From Thermalbibacter longus (GTDB lineage: Bacteria; Chloroflexota; Chloroflexia; Thermomicrobiales; Thermomicrobiaceae): 64,000 bases of DNA. Below the pieces are notes generated by a model. It did no database searches and was not told where the DNA came from. It worked only from the letters and a program-made list of their open reading frames with translations. The position numbers and the translations under genes are program-made. The number at the start of each line of letters is the position of its first letter. Positions within the stretch are counted from its first letter, which is position 1. The stretch lies in contig NZ_JAMSLR010000001.1 in assembly GCF_023806485.1 (NCBI RefSeq), positions 650,301-714,300 of the forward strand, given 5' to 3'. Of this stretch, positions 34,988 to 43,909 are shown in pieces.

Positions 34988-36259
34988 CTACGGAGCGACC
35001 TCGCACGCGGCAAGCAAGAGGAACGGCTCGTTCAAGTCCCCTCCCGAGAAACCACAGTCGTCGCTCTGAGGCACTGCCCAGTCGCTCCTCAGTCCATCCC
35101 GCACGGTAGACCAGCGGGTGCTGCTCCGCGCGATGCCCTTCTCGACGATGTACAACGCCGCGGCACCGGCGCCATGCGGGCTCGCCATCGACGTCCCGCT
35201 GTAGACGGCGTACCCACCTGGAACTGTCGAACGGATACAGACTCCAGGAGCCGCGAGATCAACGACCGAGCCGTAGTTGCTGAAGGTGGCGAACGTGTCG
35301 TCCGCGCCGGCATCGCTCCGGCACGTCGGCGTTGCTTTTCCACCGGCCTTGCCATCGAAATCGGCCATCGCCGAGACCGTGATTACGCGCGGGTGGTTCG
35401 CCGGGCTGAACGTGCTCGCGTCCTTCGCGCTGTTACCGGCCGCGACGACGTACACAACGCCAGCGTCGGTCGAGCGGTTGAGCGCGGCGTCCAGGCTCTG
35501 GCTACTGCACTCGCAGCCGAGGCTCATGTTCGCAACCTCGATGGTGCTGGCGTTATTGGTCACCCAGTCGATACCCGCGATGATCCATGACAGATACCCG
35601 CTGCCGTTGTCACCCAGCACTTTCACTGCCCAGAGGCGGGCCCCAGGCGCCACGCCGACCACGCCCGAACCGTTGTCGCGCGCGGCCGCAATCCCTGCGA
35701 CGTGCGTGCCGTGCCCATTCTTATCCGCGTATCCGCCCGACTTGCACCTCGGCCGCAGGATACCGCCAGAGGTGCAGTTGACCCCGCCGGCAATGTTCAA
35801 GTCAGGGTGAGAGGCGATCCCAGTATCGAGGATTGCGATATCCACATTGACCCGCTGGTCAGAGCCATCGATCTGGGCGGTGTTGTTCTGATCGGCCTCG
35901 ATGCGGTCGACGCCGGTCGGCAGCTCGCCGAACGCGTAGACGACTTGATCCGGCTCGACGTAGGACACCCGCGAGTCGCGCGCGAGAACCGGCACCACCT
36001 GGGCTGGGAACTCGGCCGCGAAGCCCTTGAGCGCGTGCTCGTACACGAAGCTCACGGCGCCTCGATACTGCTGCGCTAGGCTCGCCGCCGATCGCTGTGG
36101 GTCGACGACATCGTCGCGCAAGACGACGATGACTCGTACTCGACCGGACGGCGCCGCGGCCGCTCCCGGGCTGAAAATCCCCTCGCGCACCAGCGAGAAC
36201 GGGAAGATAACGACCAAGACAACAGCGACGAGCAACAGGATCTTCGACACCGGTGCCAC
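34988..36259 (-). CDS. Secreted subtilisin-like serine protease (S8) with I9 prodomain
   Basis: 423 residues. A signal peptide or anchor (KILLLVAVVLVVIFPFSL) is followed by an I9 propeptide (VRVIVVLRDDVVDPQRSAAS; AVSFVYEHALKGFAAEFP; SRVSYVEPDQVVYA). The S8 triad is Asp in VDIAILDTGIASHPDL, His in DKNGHGTHVAGIAAA and Ser in YSGTSMASPHGAGAAAL; the oxyanion Asn is in VVAAGNSAKDAS. It matches proteinase K/aqualysin-like enzymes. Several cysteines (GGVNCTSG, LRPRCKSGG, GCECSSQS) could form stabilising disulfides. The GTG at 36259 has GGAGGA 5 bases upstream; the longer frame to 36412 overlaps the promoter. Confidence 0.93.
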   Translation of the reverse strand: MAPVSKILLLVAVVLVVIFPFSLVREGIFSPGAAAAPSGRVRVIVVLRDDVVDPQRSAASLAQQYRGAVSFVYEHALKGFAAEFPAQVVPVLARDSRVSYVEPDQVVYAFGELPTGVDRIEADQNNTAQIDGSDQRVNVDIAILDTGIASHPDLNIAGGVNCTSGGILRPRCKSGGYADKNGHGTHVAGIAAARDNGSGVVGVAPGARLWAVKVLGDNGSGYLSWIIAGIDWVTNNASTIEVANMSLGCECSSQSLDAALNRSTDAGVVYVVAAGNSAKDASTFSPANHPRVITVSAMADFDGKAGGKATPTCRSDAGADDTFATFSNYGSVVDLAAPGVCIRSTVPGGYAVYSGTSMASPHGAGAAALYIVEKGIARSSTRWSTVRDGLRSDWAVPQSDDCGFSGGDLNEPFLLLAACEVAP

Positions 36260-36383
36260 AGTTGTCCTCCATCCATAACTGGTCGTGCTCGCTGGCACAA
36301 CAGGCAGTGCCCGCACCGCATGAGGCCCGTCGCCCGGCGCGACAGCGACGACAACTCGCAATACCAGAAGGTGTACTGGCGGG

Positions 36384-36412
36384 TGTATACAGGAGTTCGG
36401 TGATGACGTCAA
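36384..36412 (-). promoter_or_regulatory. Promoter of the subtilase gene
   Basis: On the minus strand: TTGACG (plus 36407-36412), 17-base spacer, TATACA (plus 36384-36389). It sits just after the antiporter stop at 36420, so the protease has its own promoter with a leader of about 115 bases. Confidence 0.75.
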
Positions 36413-36419
36413 GAGCGCG

Positions 36420-38141
36420 TTACTCTTCGGGCTGCTCCGGCTCCTCGTAGTAATCGAGGCGACGCGCTGAGATCAGGGCCTGAATCTCCTGGATGCCCAC
36501 TCCATAGCGGTGCAGCGTATGGCGAACCATCTCCAGGCCGGCCTCGAAGCTCGGATGGACGACTTCGGTCGCTCCTGCCTCTGCTAGGCGATGAACGTGC
36601 ACGCGGCGGTCGGCCCGGGCGATGATGTCGAGCACGGGATTGAGCCGGCGCGCGACGCGAACCGCGGTCTCGGCGGCGAGCGGATCGGGGATGGCGATAG
36701 CAAATACGCGCGCCTGCGGGATCCCGGCAGCCTGGAGCACCCGCTCGTTGGCTGCGTCGCCATAGACTGCTGGGATACCCCGCCGCCTCAGAAGGCGGAT
36801 GGTGTCGGGGTCGCGGTCGATCACGATGTAGCGGAAGCCTCGCCGCTCGAGGGCGCGGACGAGCTCGCGGCCGGTTCGCCCGTAGCCGGCGACCACTACG
36901 TGACCGCGCAGAGGGCTGTCGTCCGCAGGAGGATCCGGCAGCAGCTCGGGTTCAGCGGCGGCGGCCGTTCGGAGCGGCAGGGCCAGTACAGGCACCACTC
37001 TATTGGCTGCGCTGACGAGGCCGGAGTTGACGACGATCGACATCACTGCCGCTGCGATGATCGCATTGTAGAGGTCCGCGTCGATGACGGCGAAGGCGAG
37101 TCCCTGGAGGGCGAGGACGAACGATAGCTCACCGATCTGGCAAAGGTACAGCCCAGCATGAACACTGGCTTCGGGAGGGTAGCCGAGCCGGGTGAGCACG
37201 AGCGCGGTAGTGAACCCTTTGACGACCACGACAGCGAGCAGGATGGCCACCACAGCCGCCCAGTTGCGTGCGATCGCTTCCGGATCCAGTAGCAGCCCGA
37301 GCCCAGCGAAGAACATCACGCTGAAGACATCGCGCAGCGGGACAATCTCGCCCAGCACCTGATGCGCGAATTCAGACTCTGACACCACGACTCCTGCCAA
37401 GAATGCGCCGAGCGCGAACGAGAGCCCGGCTTCCTGCCCGGCAAGCGCAACACCGAAGGCAATGGCGACGATGCTGAGAAGAAACAATTCGCGAGATCCG
37501 AGCCGGGCTACCTGGTAGAGCACCCACGGAACCACCCGCGTGCCCAGGAGTGCGAGGGAGACCAGTACCGCACCGGCCAGTAGAAGGGACCGGGTCACCT
37601 CGAGCCCGATCTCCCCCGCGCTCTCTCCAGTCAGCGCCGGGACAATGGCCAAGAACGGGATGACGAGCAAATCCTGAGCCAGCGCAATGCCCACGATCAG
37701 CCGGGCATACGGCTCGTTGAACGCACCGCGCATCTGTAGCAGCGTCAGGGCGACGATGGAGCTGGAGATCGCAACGATCTCGGCCAGAAGTACCGCTTGA
37801 CCGAACGCGAAGCCGATGGTGGTGAACAAGGTGCCAGCGAGCAGGGCGGTGATGAGAATCTGGCCGCCACCACCCCACAGCGCGATGCGACGCAGCTCCA
37901 GGAGCTCGCGAAAGGAGAAGTGGACGCCCAGCGAGAACATAAGAAAGGTGACCCCAAGATCCGCGAAGGACTGGATCGCCTCTCCTCCGACCGATACGAA
38001 AGGGTTAGCGCGTCCTAGCAGGAGACCGGCAGCAAGGTAGCCGATCACAACAGGCTGCCGTAGCCGCTGGGCTGTCGCCCCGCAGACCAGGGCAAGACCC
38101 AGGACCATGAGAAACTCGATGAAGACGCGCGTACTCTCCAC
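36420..38141 (-). CDS. Kef-type (CPA2) monovalent cation:proton antiporter
   Basis: 573 residues. Residues 1 to about 390 form a Na+/H+-exchanger domain of some 12 helices (VFIEFLMVLGLALVCGATAQ; LRQPVVIGYLAAGLLLG; FGVALAGQEAGLSFALGAFL; VMFFAGLGLLLDP). From about 410 comes an RCK/TrkA-N domain with GHVVVAGYGRTGRELVRALE, the GxGxxG NAD site, then VIDRDPDTIRLLRRRGIPAV and YGDAANERVLQAAG. It likely exports K+ or Na+ in exchange for protons under nucleotide control. The RCK-C domain is absent. The GTG at 38141 follows GGAGAGATC. Confidence 0.92.
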   Translation of the reverse strand: MESTRVFIEFLMVLGLALVCGATAQRLRQPVVIGYLAAGLLLGRANPFVSVGGEAIQSFADLGVTFLMFSLGVHFSFRELLELRRIALWGGGGQILITALLAGTLFTTIGFAFGQAVLLAEIVAISSSIVALTLLQMRGAFNEPYARLIVGIALAQDLLVIPFLAIVPALTGESAGEIGLEVTRSLLLAGAVLVSLALLGTRVVPWVLYQVARLGSRELFLLSIVAIAFGVALAGQEAGLSFALGAFLAGVVVSESEFAHQVLGEIVPLRDVFSVMFFAGLGLLLDPEAIARNWAAVVAILLAVVVVKGFTTALVLTRLGYPPEASVHAGLYLCQIGELSFVLALQGLAFAVIDADLYNAIIAAAVMSIVVNSGLVSAANRVVPVLALPLRTAAAAEPELLPDPPADDSPLRGHVVVAGYGRTGRELVRALERRGFRYIVIDRDPDTIRLLRRRGIPAVYGDAANERVLQAAGIPQARVFAIAIPDPLAAETAVRVARRLNPVLDIIARADRRVHVHRLAEAGATEVVHPSFEAGLEMVRHTLHRYGVGIQEIQALISARRLDYYEEPEQPEE

Positions 38142-38456
38142 GATCTCTCCGTATACCCGCGTGGCTGGCCACGCGACGTGTCTCTTCAGTCGCAGACGGC
38201 TCTGGGAACGGACAGGAACCGCCCACGTGGCCCATGGTCGAGCAGGTCAGTTCGCCGCAGGCGGGTTTACCGAAGCGCGTTCCGCTCGGGACGACGGCCA
38301 GATTCGGTTTCCTTGCTCAGATACTAATGGGAAAGGGCCCTGGCGTGCCAGGGCCGGACGGCGGGCGAACTGCCGCCCTAACGCGGACGACCAATGATCC
38401 GGGTGCGCCCGGGGCACAGCGGGACGCCGGCATGCCGCTGAGCGACCGGTGCCGCG
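38142..38456. other. Divergent intergenic region with hairpins
   Basis: About 315 bases between the divergent antiporter and alaS promoter. A perfect 9-bp stem with a 2-base loop, GGCCCTGGC/GCCAGGGCC, lies at 38336-38355, followed by a weaker GGCGG/CCGCC stem near 38360-38378. No coding frame is convincing. On the minus strand the first stem is followed by CTTTCCC, a weak terminator at best. Confidence 0.5.
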
Positions 38457-38485
38457 TTGACACAACACCTGGCCTCTGCCATACT
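38457..38485 (+). promoter_or_regulatory. Promoter of alaS
   Basis: Consensus TTGACA (38457-38462), 17-base spacer, CATACT (38480-38485). The start near 38492 gives an untranslated leader of about 140 bases before alaS. I see no T-box motif in that leader. Confidence 0.8.
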
Positions 38486-38633
38486 GTGTACGTACATGCT
38501 CTGGCAGCCCTGGTTCCGGCCCTGGCGTGCCGGTAGAATGGAGTTTGCCGCCCCGCATCGCTGAGTCGATGCGTTCGGCCACCAGGGCGGAGGGTCCACT
38601 GCGGGCAAGCCAGAGCGAGGAGCGCCAGGAGGC

Positions 38634-41279
38634 ATGAAGAGTAGCGAGATCCGTCGCACGTTCATTGAATTCTTCGCCGAGCGCGGTCATGTGCAACTGC
38701 CGAGCTCGTCGCTCATCCCGAGCGACCCCACGGTCCTGCTGACTACCGCTGGGATGCAGCAGATGGTGCCGTTCTTCCTGGGTCTGGAGCGTCCGCCGGC
38801 GAACCGGCTCGTGTCCATCCAGAAATGCTTCCGTACGGTGGATATCGACGAGGTCGGCGACGAGAGCCACCTGACCTTCTTCGAGATGCTCGGCAACTTC
38901 TCCGTGGGAGATTACTTCAAGGCCGAGGCAATCTCCTGGGCCTGGGAGCTCCTGACCGAGCGTTTCGGCATCCCAGCCCAGCGGTGGTATCCCACTGTCC
39001 ACCCCGACGACGACTTTTCCTATGCCTACTGGCGCGATGTGATCGGAGTTCCGGAGTCTCGCATTTACAAATTGGAAGACAACTGGTGGGGCCCGGTAGG
39101 CGCTACCGGTCCCAACGGCCCTGACTCCGAGATTCATTACGACCGGGGTGAGGAGTTCGGGTGCGGCCGGCCCGAGTGTGGGCCTGGGTGCGACTGCGGC
39201 CGGTTCCTCGAGACCTGGAACCTCGTGTTCATGGAGTTCTTCAAGGAGCCCGACGGCAGCCAGCGCCCGCTCCCGAAGAAGAATATCGACACCGGAATGG
39301 GCCTGGAGCGGATCGCGATGATCCTCCAGGGTGCCGGCTCTGTCTTCGAAACCGATCTCTTCTACCCTATTCTTGAGGAGGCGGCGCGGCTCGCCGGTGT
39401 GCGCTACAGGGAGAACCCGCGCACCGACCGCTCGCTGCGAGTCATCGCCGACCACGCGCGGGGCCTTACATTCCTCATCGGCGACGGTATTTTCCCTGGT
39501 AACGAGGGGCGTGGCTACGTCCTCCGCCGGGTGCTGCGTCGCGCCATACGACACGGCCGGTTGCTCGGCCTGCAGCAGCCTTTTCTCGGCACGCTGGCTG
39601 ACGTCGTCATCGAGCTGTTCGGCCCGCACCATCCCGAGTTACTCCAGCAGCGCGACCGCATCAAGCGCGTCATAGCCCACGAGGAGGAGAGCTTTAGCCG
39701 GACGCTGGCGGCCGGAATGGCCCGCTTCGACGCGCTGGTCGACCAGCTCAAGCGTTCCGGCGAGTCGGTAATCCCAGGTGTGGAAGCGTTCCGGCTCTAC
39801 GACACGTACGGCTTTCCGCTGGAACTGACCGAGGAGCTGGCCGGTGAGGAAGGACTCAAAGTCGATCGTGCGGGGTTCGAGTCAGCACTCGAGAAGCAGC
39901 GCGCGGTAAGCCGGGCCGGAGCCGCGAGCCGGTTCGCGGATACCGTGCGGGAGCGGGCCGATCTCTACGCGCGATACAGTGTCCAGCCCACGGAGTTCCT
40001 CGGCTATTCCCAGCTCGAGGCCGAGGCAACCGTCACTGGCCTGCTCGATCTGGCTCGGGTGGTGGACGAGGCCGAGGCCGGCCAGGAGATCGAGATTATT
40101 CTGGATCGCACGCCCTTCTACGGTGAGGCAGGTGGCCAAGTCGGTGATACCGGCCTCATCCGGACCGACACTGGTCTCGCCGAGGTCGTGGATACGCAGC
40201 GGCCGACGCCAGAGCTGATCGTGCATCGTTGCCTGGTACGCGAGGGCTTTCTCCAGGTCGGCCAGCGTGCCCAAGCTGTCGTTGACGGCGAGCGACGGGC
40301 GGCGATCAAGCGCAATCACACGGCGACGCATCTGCTCCACGCCGCCCTGCGGCTGGTTCTGGGAGAGCATGCCCAGCAAGCCGGCTCGCTGGTGGCGCCG
40401 GACCGCTTGCGCTTCGACTTCACCCATCTGGAGGCGCTCAAGCCGGAGCAGCTACGAGCGATCCAGGAACTCGTCAACGAGCACGTGCTGCGCGATGAGC
40501 CGGTGCTGGCGGAGTACAAGCCGTTCCGGGAGGCGATCGCCGAAGGAGCCATCGCGCTGTTCGGAGAGAAGTACGGCGAGCTAGTGCGGGTCGTCTCGAT
40601 CCCTGGCTTCAGCAAGGAGCTGTGCGGCGGCACCCACGTCGACCGTACCGGGGAGATCGGGCTTTTCCTGATCACGGAGGAGTCGAGCGTTGCCAGCGGG
40701 GTGCGGCGGGTCGAAGCCATCACCGGCAAGCGTAGCGCCGAGTTCGCCTGGGAACTCCTGGGTGTCACGCGGACTCTCTCACAGGAGCTGCACGCGCCGA
40801 TCGCACGGTTACCAGTGGAGGTCGAGCAACTCGTCGAGTCGCTTCGCCAGTCCCGGCGCGAGAACGAGCGATTGCGCGCCGAGCTCGCTGCCGAGCGGGC
40901 CGGCTCCCTGATCCAGCAAGCTATCGCCATCGACGGGATCAAGGTGCTGAGCGCGCGCGTCGAGGTGCCGAGCGTCGATGTGCTGCGCGCGATCGGCGAT
41001 CGGCTGCGTGAACGCCTGGGATCAGGTGTGGTGATTCTGGGTACGTCGATCGAAGATCGGCCTACACTGCTGGCGATGGCGACGAATGACGCCGTTCGAC
41101 GTGGCGTCGATGCCGGGAAAGTGATCCGGGCGATCGCCCCGATCGTCGGTGGTCGTGGCGGAGGGCGGGCCGAGCTGGCCCAAGGCGGCGGGAATGACCC
41201 GAGCAAGCTGGAAGAGGCGCTAGCAGCAGCCCGGGACGTCATCGAACAGCAGGTGCGTGGAGCGCACGAGGGCGGTTAA
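38634..41279 (+). CDS. alaS: Alanyl-tRNA synthetase
   Basis: 881 residues, complete. The catalytic N-terminus has SEIRRTFIEFFAERGH, FLGLERPPANRLVSIQKCFR (motif 2 region) and NLVFMEFFKEPDGSQRPLPK; motif 3 is GLERIAMILQG. The editing domain has the zinc ligands NHTATHLLHAALR and ELCGGTHVDRTGEIG. A long coiled-coil (EQLVESLRQSRRENERLRAE) leads to the C-Ala domain GGRGGGRAELAQGGG. It charges tRNA-Ala and deacylates Ser- and Gly-tRNA-Ala. ATG 38634 follows AGGAGGC. It heads the alaS, baseplate-J-like, ruvX series. Confidence 0.97.
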   Translation: MKSSEIRRTFIEFFAERGHVQLPSSSLIPSDPTVLLTTAGMQQMVPFFLGLERPPANRLVSIQKCFRTVDIDEVGDESHLTFFEMLGNFSVGDYFKAEAISWAWELLTERFGIPAQRWYPTVHPDDDFSYAYWRDVIGVPESRIYKLEDNWWGPVGATGPNGPDSEIHYDRGEEFGCGRPECGPGCDCGRFLETWNLVFMEFFKEPDGSQRPLPKKNIDTGMGLERIAMILQGAGSVFETDLFYPILEEAARLAGVRYRENPRTDRSLRVIADHARGLTFLIGDGIFPGNEGRGYVLRRVLRRAIRHGRLLGLQQPFLGTLADVVIELFGPHHPELLQQRDRIKRVIAHEEESFSRTLAAGMARFDALVDQLKRSGESVIPGVEAFRLYDTYGFPLELTEELAGEEGLKVDRAGFESALEKQRAVSRAGAASRFADTVRERADLYARYSVQPTEFLGYSQLEAEATVTGLLDLARVVDEAEAGQEIEIILDRTPFYGEAGGQVGDTGLIRTDTGLAEVVDTQRPTPELIVHRCLVREGFLQVGQRAQAVVDGERRAAIKRNHTATHLLHAALRLVLGEHAQQAGSLVAPDRLRFDFTHLEALKPEQLRAIQELVNEHVLRDEPVLAEYKPFREAIAEGAIALFGEKYGELVRVVSIPGFSKELCGGTHVDRTGEIGLFLITEESSVASGVRRVEAITGKRSAEFAWELLGVTRTLSQELHAPIARLPVEVEQLVESLRQSRRENERLRAELAAERAGSLIQQAIAIDGIKVLSARVEVPSVDVLRAIGDRLRERLGSGVVILGTSIEDRPTLLAMATNDAVRRGVDAGKVIRAIAPIVGGRGGGRAELAQGGGNDPSKLEEALAAARDVIEQQVRGAHEGG

Positions 41280-41305
41280 GCTGACCAGGATGCCGGGGGT
41301 GGAGC

Positions 41306-43045
41306 ATGACAACGGGCAGCATCGGGCGGCTCACGTTAAGAGATGAGCGTGACGTAGACAAGCTGCTCGGGCGGCTCGCCTCCGGGAAGAGCGCCACGCT
41401 GGTCGTCGAGGTGCCGCGGGAGAGCACGGTTCTCCTGACGGCAAGCGAGTACCGTCGTATTCGCGCGGCGCTGAACGAGGCCGAGGCAGATTTTAGCCTC
41501 GAGCTCGACCCCGATGACCACTTTCGGCAAAACATGGCCCGAATGCTCGGCGTGCCGGTGATGAAGCGCTCGGACGGCTTTGACGACGGCTCGTATCGCA
41601 GACGCCCGGTGAAGCCGGAAAGCTCACCCCGCCCCGGGGCGCCGTCGTCCGGAGATCAAGTGACTGCTGATCTTGCGTCGTACGCTCCGAGCCCGCGCGC
41701 CCAGCGACCCGTTGTCCGCGGGCCGAGCCGGCGATCTCCAACCGGCACCATCGTCCTCGTCCGCGAAGATGTGCCGACCGGCACAGCGGATGGGGTGGAG
41801 AGGGGCCAGCGGCGGGAGAGTTGGTTCAGCGGCACGCTGGAGGAAGCGATCGCCACCGCCCGAGCCGCACGCTTGCGTCCGGGTGAGCGAGCTCGGAGCG
41901 AGCGCTCGTTGCTGCTGCGTGTGCTGCTCGTGACCTGCCTGCTCCTCTTCGCCGCTGCGACTGCTGCGACGCTGGTGCTGCTACTCGCGCCGCGTGCGAC
42001 GGTCACGCTCGTGCCGGAGACGATGCCGCTACAGGTGGAGCTGACGTACGGTCTGGACTCGTCAGGCCAGACCCTGGATCTCGCCATCCCCGCGCGACCG
42101 ATCGAGCGCACTATCAGCGTCGAGCTCTCGAAGCCGACGACCGGTGAGCGGTTCGAGCCAGATGGTACCGCGAGTGGTCAGGTAGTCCTGGTCAACCCAT
42201 TTCCGCGTTCGGTCACGATCCCCGGTGGCACAACGCTCACCGGGAGCAACGGAGTTAGCTACACGACCCTCAGCGAGGTGACGGTGCCGGCGGCTGACCC
42301 CTTCGGATCTCTCTCCTTCGGCTCGGCTACCGTCGGTATTCAAGCCGCCATCGCAGGGCCAGACGGCAATGCTGACCCGGGTGTGGTCACGGGCCAGCTC
42401 GACAATGGCGTGTTCTACAACAACCAGCAACCGATCAGCGGGGGAACGCTCAAGCGAATCCCCCTGGTCGCGGAGGGCGACCTCAACGCGCTGCGCGAGC
42501 AGGCCAAGACGGAACTGCAGGGGAAGGTCGACCAGACGGTGCAAGAGGCACTCGAGCCGGGCGAGCGACTGCTGGAGGGCAGTATCGAGGTCGGAGAGCC
42601 GAACTACCAGTTCAGCCATCAGGTGGGAGACGCTGCGGATCAGGTCACCGTCCGCGCATCGCTTACGGTACGGGCGCGTGCGTACAATCCCGATGCGATT
42701 CACCAGGAGGCGCAGGACGAGGCCGGTCGCCGGTTGGCGAGGCTTGCCGGACCGCAGGTGGTATTGCTCGGGAACACGCTCGAGTTCACGGAACCGGAGG
42801 CGATCGGCTCGAGCGGAACCGCCTGGCGGATCGCGGCGGCGGGCCAGGCTCGGATAGTGCTCACCGAGGAGCAGCTCGCGGCTGCGCAAGAGGCGGTCGT
42901 CGGCAAGTCACTCGCGGAGGCTGAGGCGGCGCTGCGCCGGATCGATGGCGTCGCTGATGCGCACATCGCGCTGCAGCCCGACTGGGTGCCTCGGCGCATG
43001 CCGGAGTTCGCGTCGCAGATTCAGGTGGTCGTCCAGAGTGAGTAA
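41306..43045 (+). CDS. Membrane-anchored baseplate-J-like protein
   Basis: 579 residues. N-terminal cytoplasmic domain to about 95 (LTLRDERDVDKLLGRLASGK; VEVPRESTVLLTASEYRRIR), a low-complexity Ser/Pro/Arg linker to about 200, one membrane helix (LLLRVLLVTCLLLFAAATAA and following) and a large external beta-rich region. The external part has PGGTTLTGSNGVSYTTLSEV and TVGIQAAIAGPDGNADPG, which resemble baseplate protein J/Gp47 segments. Function unknown; a cell-surface structural role is inferred. GGTGGAGC precedes the ATG. It overlaps ruvX by 8 bases, taking the place that a small UPF0297 gene has between alaS and ruvX in Firmicutes. Confidence 0.75.
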   Translation: MTTGSIGRLTLRDERDVDKLLGRLASGKSATLVVEVPRESTVLLTASEYRRIRAALNEAEADFSLELDPDDHFRQNMARMLGVPVMKRSDGFDDGSYRRRPVKPESSPRPGAPSSGDQVTADLASYAPSPRAQRPVVRGPSRRSPTGTIVLVREDVPTGTADGVERGQRRESWFSGTLEEAIATARAARLRPGERARSERSLLLRVLLVTCLLLFAAATAATLVLLLAPRATVTLVPETMPLQVELTYGLDSSGQTLDLAIPARPIERTISVELSKPTTGERFEPDGTASGQVVLVNPFPRSVTIPGGTTLTGSNGVSYTTLSEVTVPAADPFGSLSFGSATVGIQAAIAGPDGNADPGVVTGQLDNGVFYNNQQPISGGTLKRIPLVAEGDLNALREQAKTELQGKVDQTVQEALEPGERLLEGSIEVGEPNYQFSHQVGDAADQVTVRASLTVRARAYNPDAIHQEAQDEAGRRLARLAGPQVVLLGNTLEFTEPEAIGSSGTAWRIAAAGQARIVLTEEQLAAAQEAVVGKSLAEAEAALRRIDGVADAHIALQPDWVPRRMPEFASQIQVVVQSE

Positions 43046-43463
43046 GCAGCCGCACCGTCGCTATCTCGGACTCGACGTCGGGGGACGACGGATCGGTGTG
43101 GCGGTGAGCGATGAACTTGGGATGATCGCCAGCCCCATCGAGTCGCTCGATCGTACGCAACGCGGTCTGGAGCGATTGCTCGCGCTCGTCGAGCAGTACG
43201 ATCCGCAGGCGATCGTCATCGGGTTGCCGACGGGTCTCTCTGGCCAGGAAGGGCAGCAGGCAGCCGAGGTGCGCGAGTTCGCGGAGCAACTCCGCCCTCG
43301 TCTCGACCGGCCGATCATCTTTTGGGACGAGCGGCTGACGACGGCGATAGCGGAGCGAGCGCTCATCGAATCTGGTAAGCGTCGAGCGCGACGGAAAGAG
43401 CTCGTGGACGCGGTCGCCGCGGCCGTGATGCTGCAGAGCTTCCTCGATTCCCAGCGGAAGTGA
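43038..43463 (+). CDS. ruvX: RuvX/YqgF-family nuclease
   Basis: 141 residues with the RNase H-like fold of YqgF: RYLGLDVGGRRIGVAVSD (first catalytic aspartate), QAIVIGLPTGLSGQEGQQAA, IIFWDERLTTAIAERALIES (catalytic DER-T) and KELVDAVAAAVMLQSFLDS (last aspartate). YqgF acts in 16S rRNA 5' maturation and was proposed as a Holliday-junction resolvase. The GTG start at 43038 lies inside the end of the previous gene, with GGTGG upstream, so translation is coupled. Confidence 0.93.
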   Translation: MSKQPHRRYLGLDVGGRRIGVAVSDELGMIASPIESLDRTQRGLERLLALVEQYDPQAIVIGLPTGLSGQEGQQAAEVREFAEQLRPRLDRPIIFWDERLTTAIAERALIESGKRRARRKELVDAVAAAVMLQSFLDSQRK

Positions 43464-43560
43464 CCCGACGCCGGGGCAGTAGCGGTCCTGCCGCGAACGA
43501 ATGAACGTTGACGGCAGTATTCCTGGCGGTTATACTGCCGGCGACACCGGGGAGACGGGG

Positions 43561-43848
43561 ATGAAGCTGGTTATCGCAGTGGTTCAGAACGACGATGCGG
43601 ATGCGGTAGTCGATGCCCTGTTGGAGCACGACTTCCGGGCGACGCGGCTGGCGAGTACCGGAGGCTTCCTGAGACGCGGCAACACGACGTTATTGATCGG
43701 CGTCGATGACGCGCAAGTCGATACCGTGTTAGATCTCATACGCGAGCACGCAGTGACGCGCACGCGGCAGCAGGGGCCCACCGGGGAAGTCCAGCCGGCC
43801 GCAGCGACCGTCTTCGTGCTGAACCTGGAAGATTACCAGCGCCTGTAG
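43561..43848 (+). CDS. darA: Cyclic-di-AMP receptor, P-II-like (DarA/PstA)
   Basis: 95 residues. LVIAVVQNDDADAVVDALLE, RATRLASTGGFLRRGNTTLL, IGVDDAQVDTVLDLIREH and ATVFVLNLEDYQRL match the DarA/PstA/YaaQ family, whose trimers bind c-di-AMP, chiefly through the T-STGGFLR-GN loop. The presence suggests c-di-AMP signalling in this organism; no diadenylate cyclase is seen in the window. GGGGAGACGGGG directly precedes the ATG at 43561. Upstream codons in the frame lack such a site. Confidence 0.93.
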   Translation: MKLVIAVVQNDDADAVVDALLEHDFRATRLASTGGFLRRGNTTLLIGVDDAQVDTVLDLIREHAVTRTRQQGPTGEVQPAAATVFVLNLEDYQRL

Positions 43849-43909
43849 ACGTCTCCACTCTCTCCAGCGCTCAGATGGGTCGCACCTGACCCGATGGAGC
43901 TCTCCGACC

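Noticed and set aside
38486..38633. A T-box in the 140-base leader of alaS
   Set aside because: I looked for the AGGGTGGNACCGCG core and specifier hairpin and found neither.
38247..39632. A 461-residue open frame on the minus strand inside alaS
   Set aside because: It is antisense to a clear alaS gene; the length is explained by GC-rich codon bias, and it has no ribosome-binding site or family pattern.
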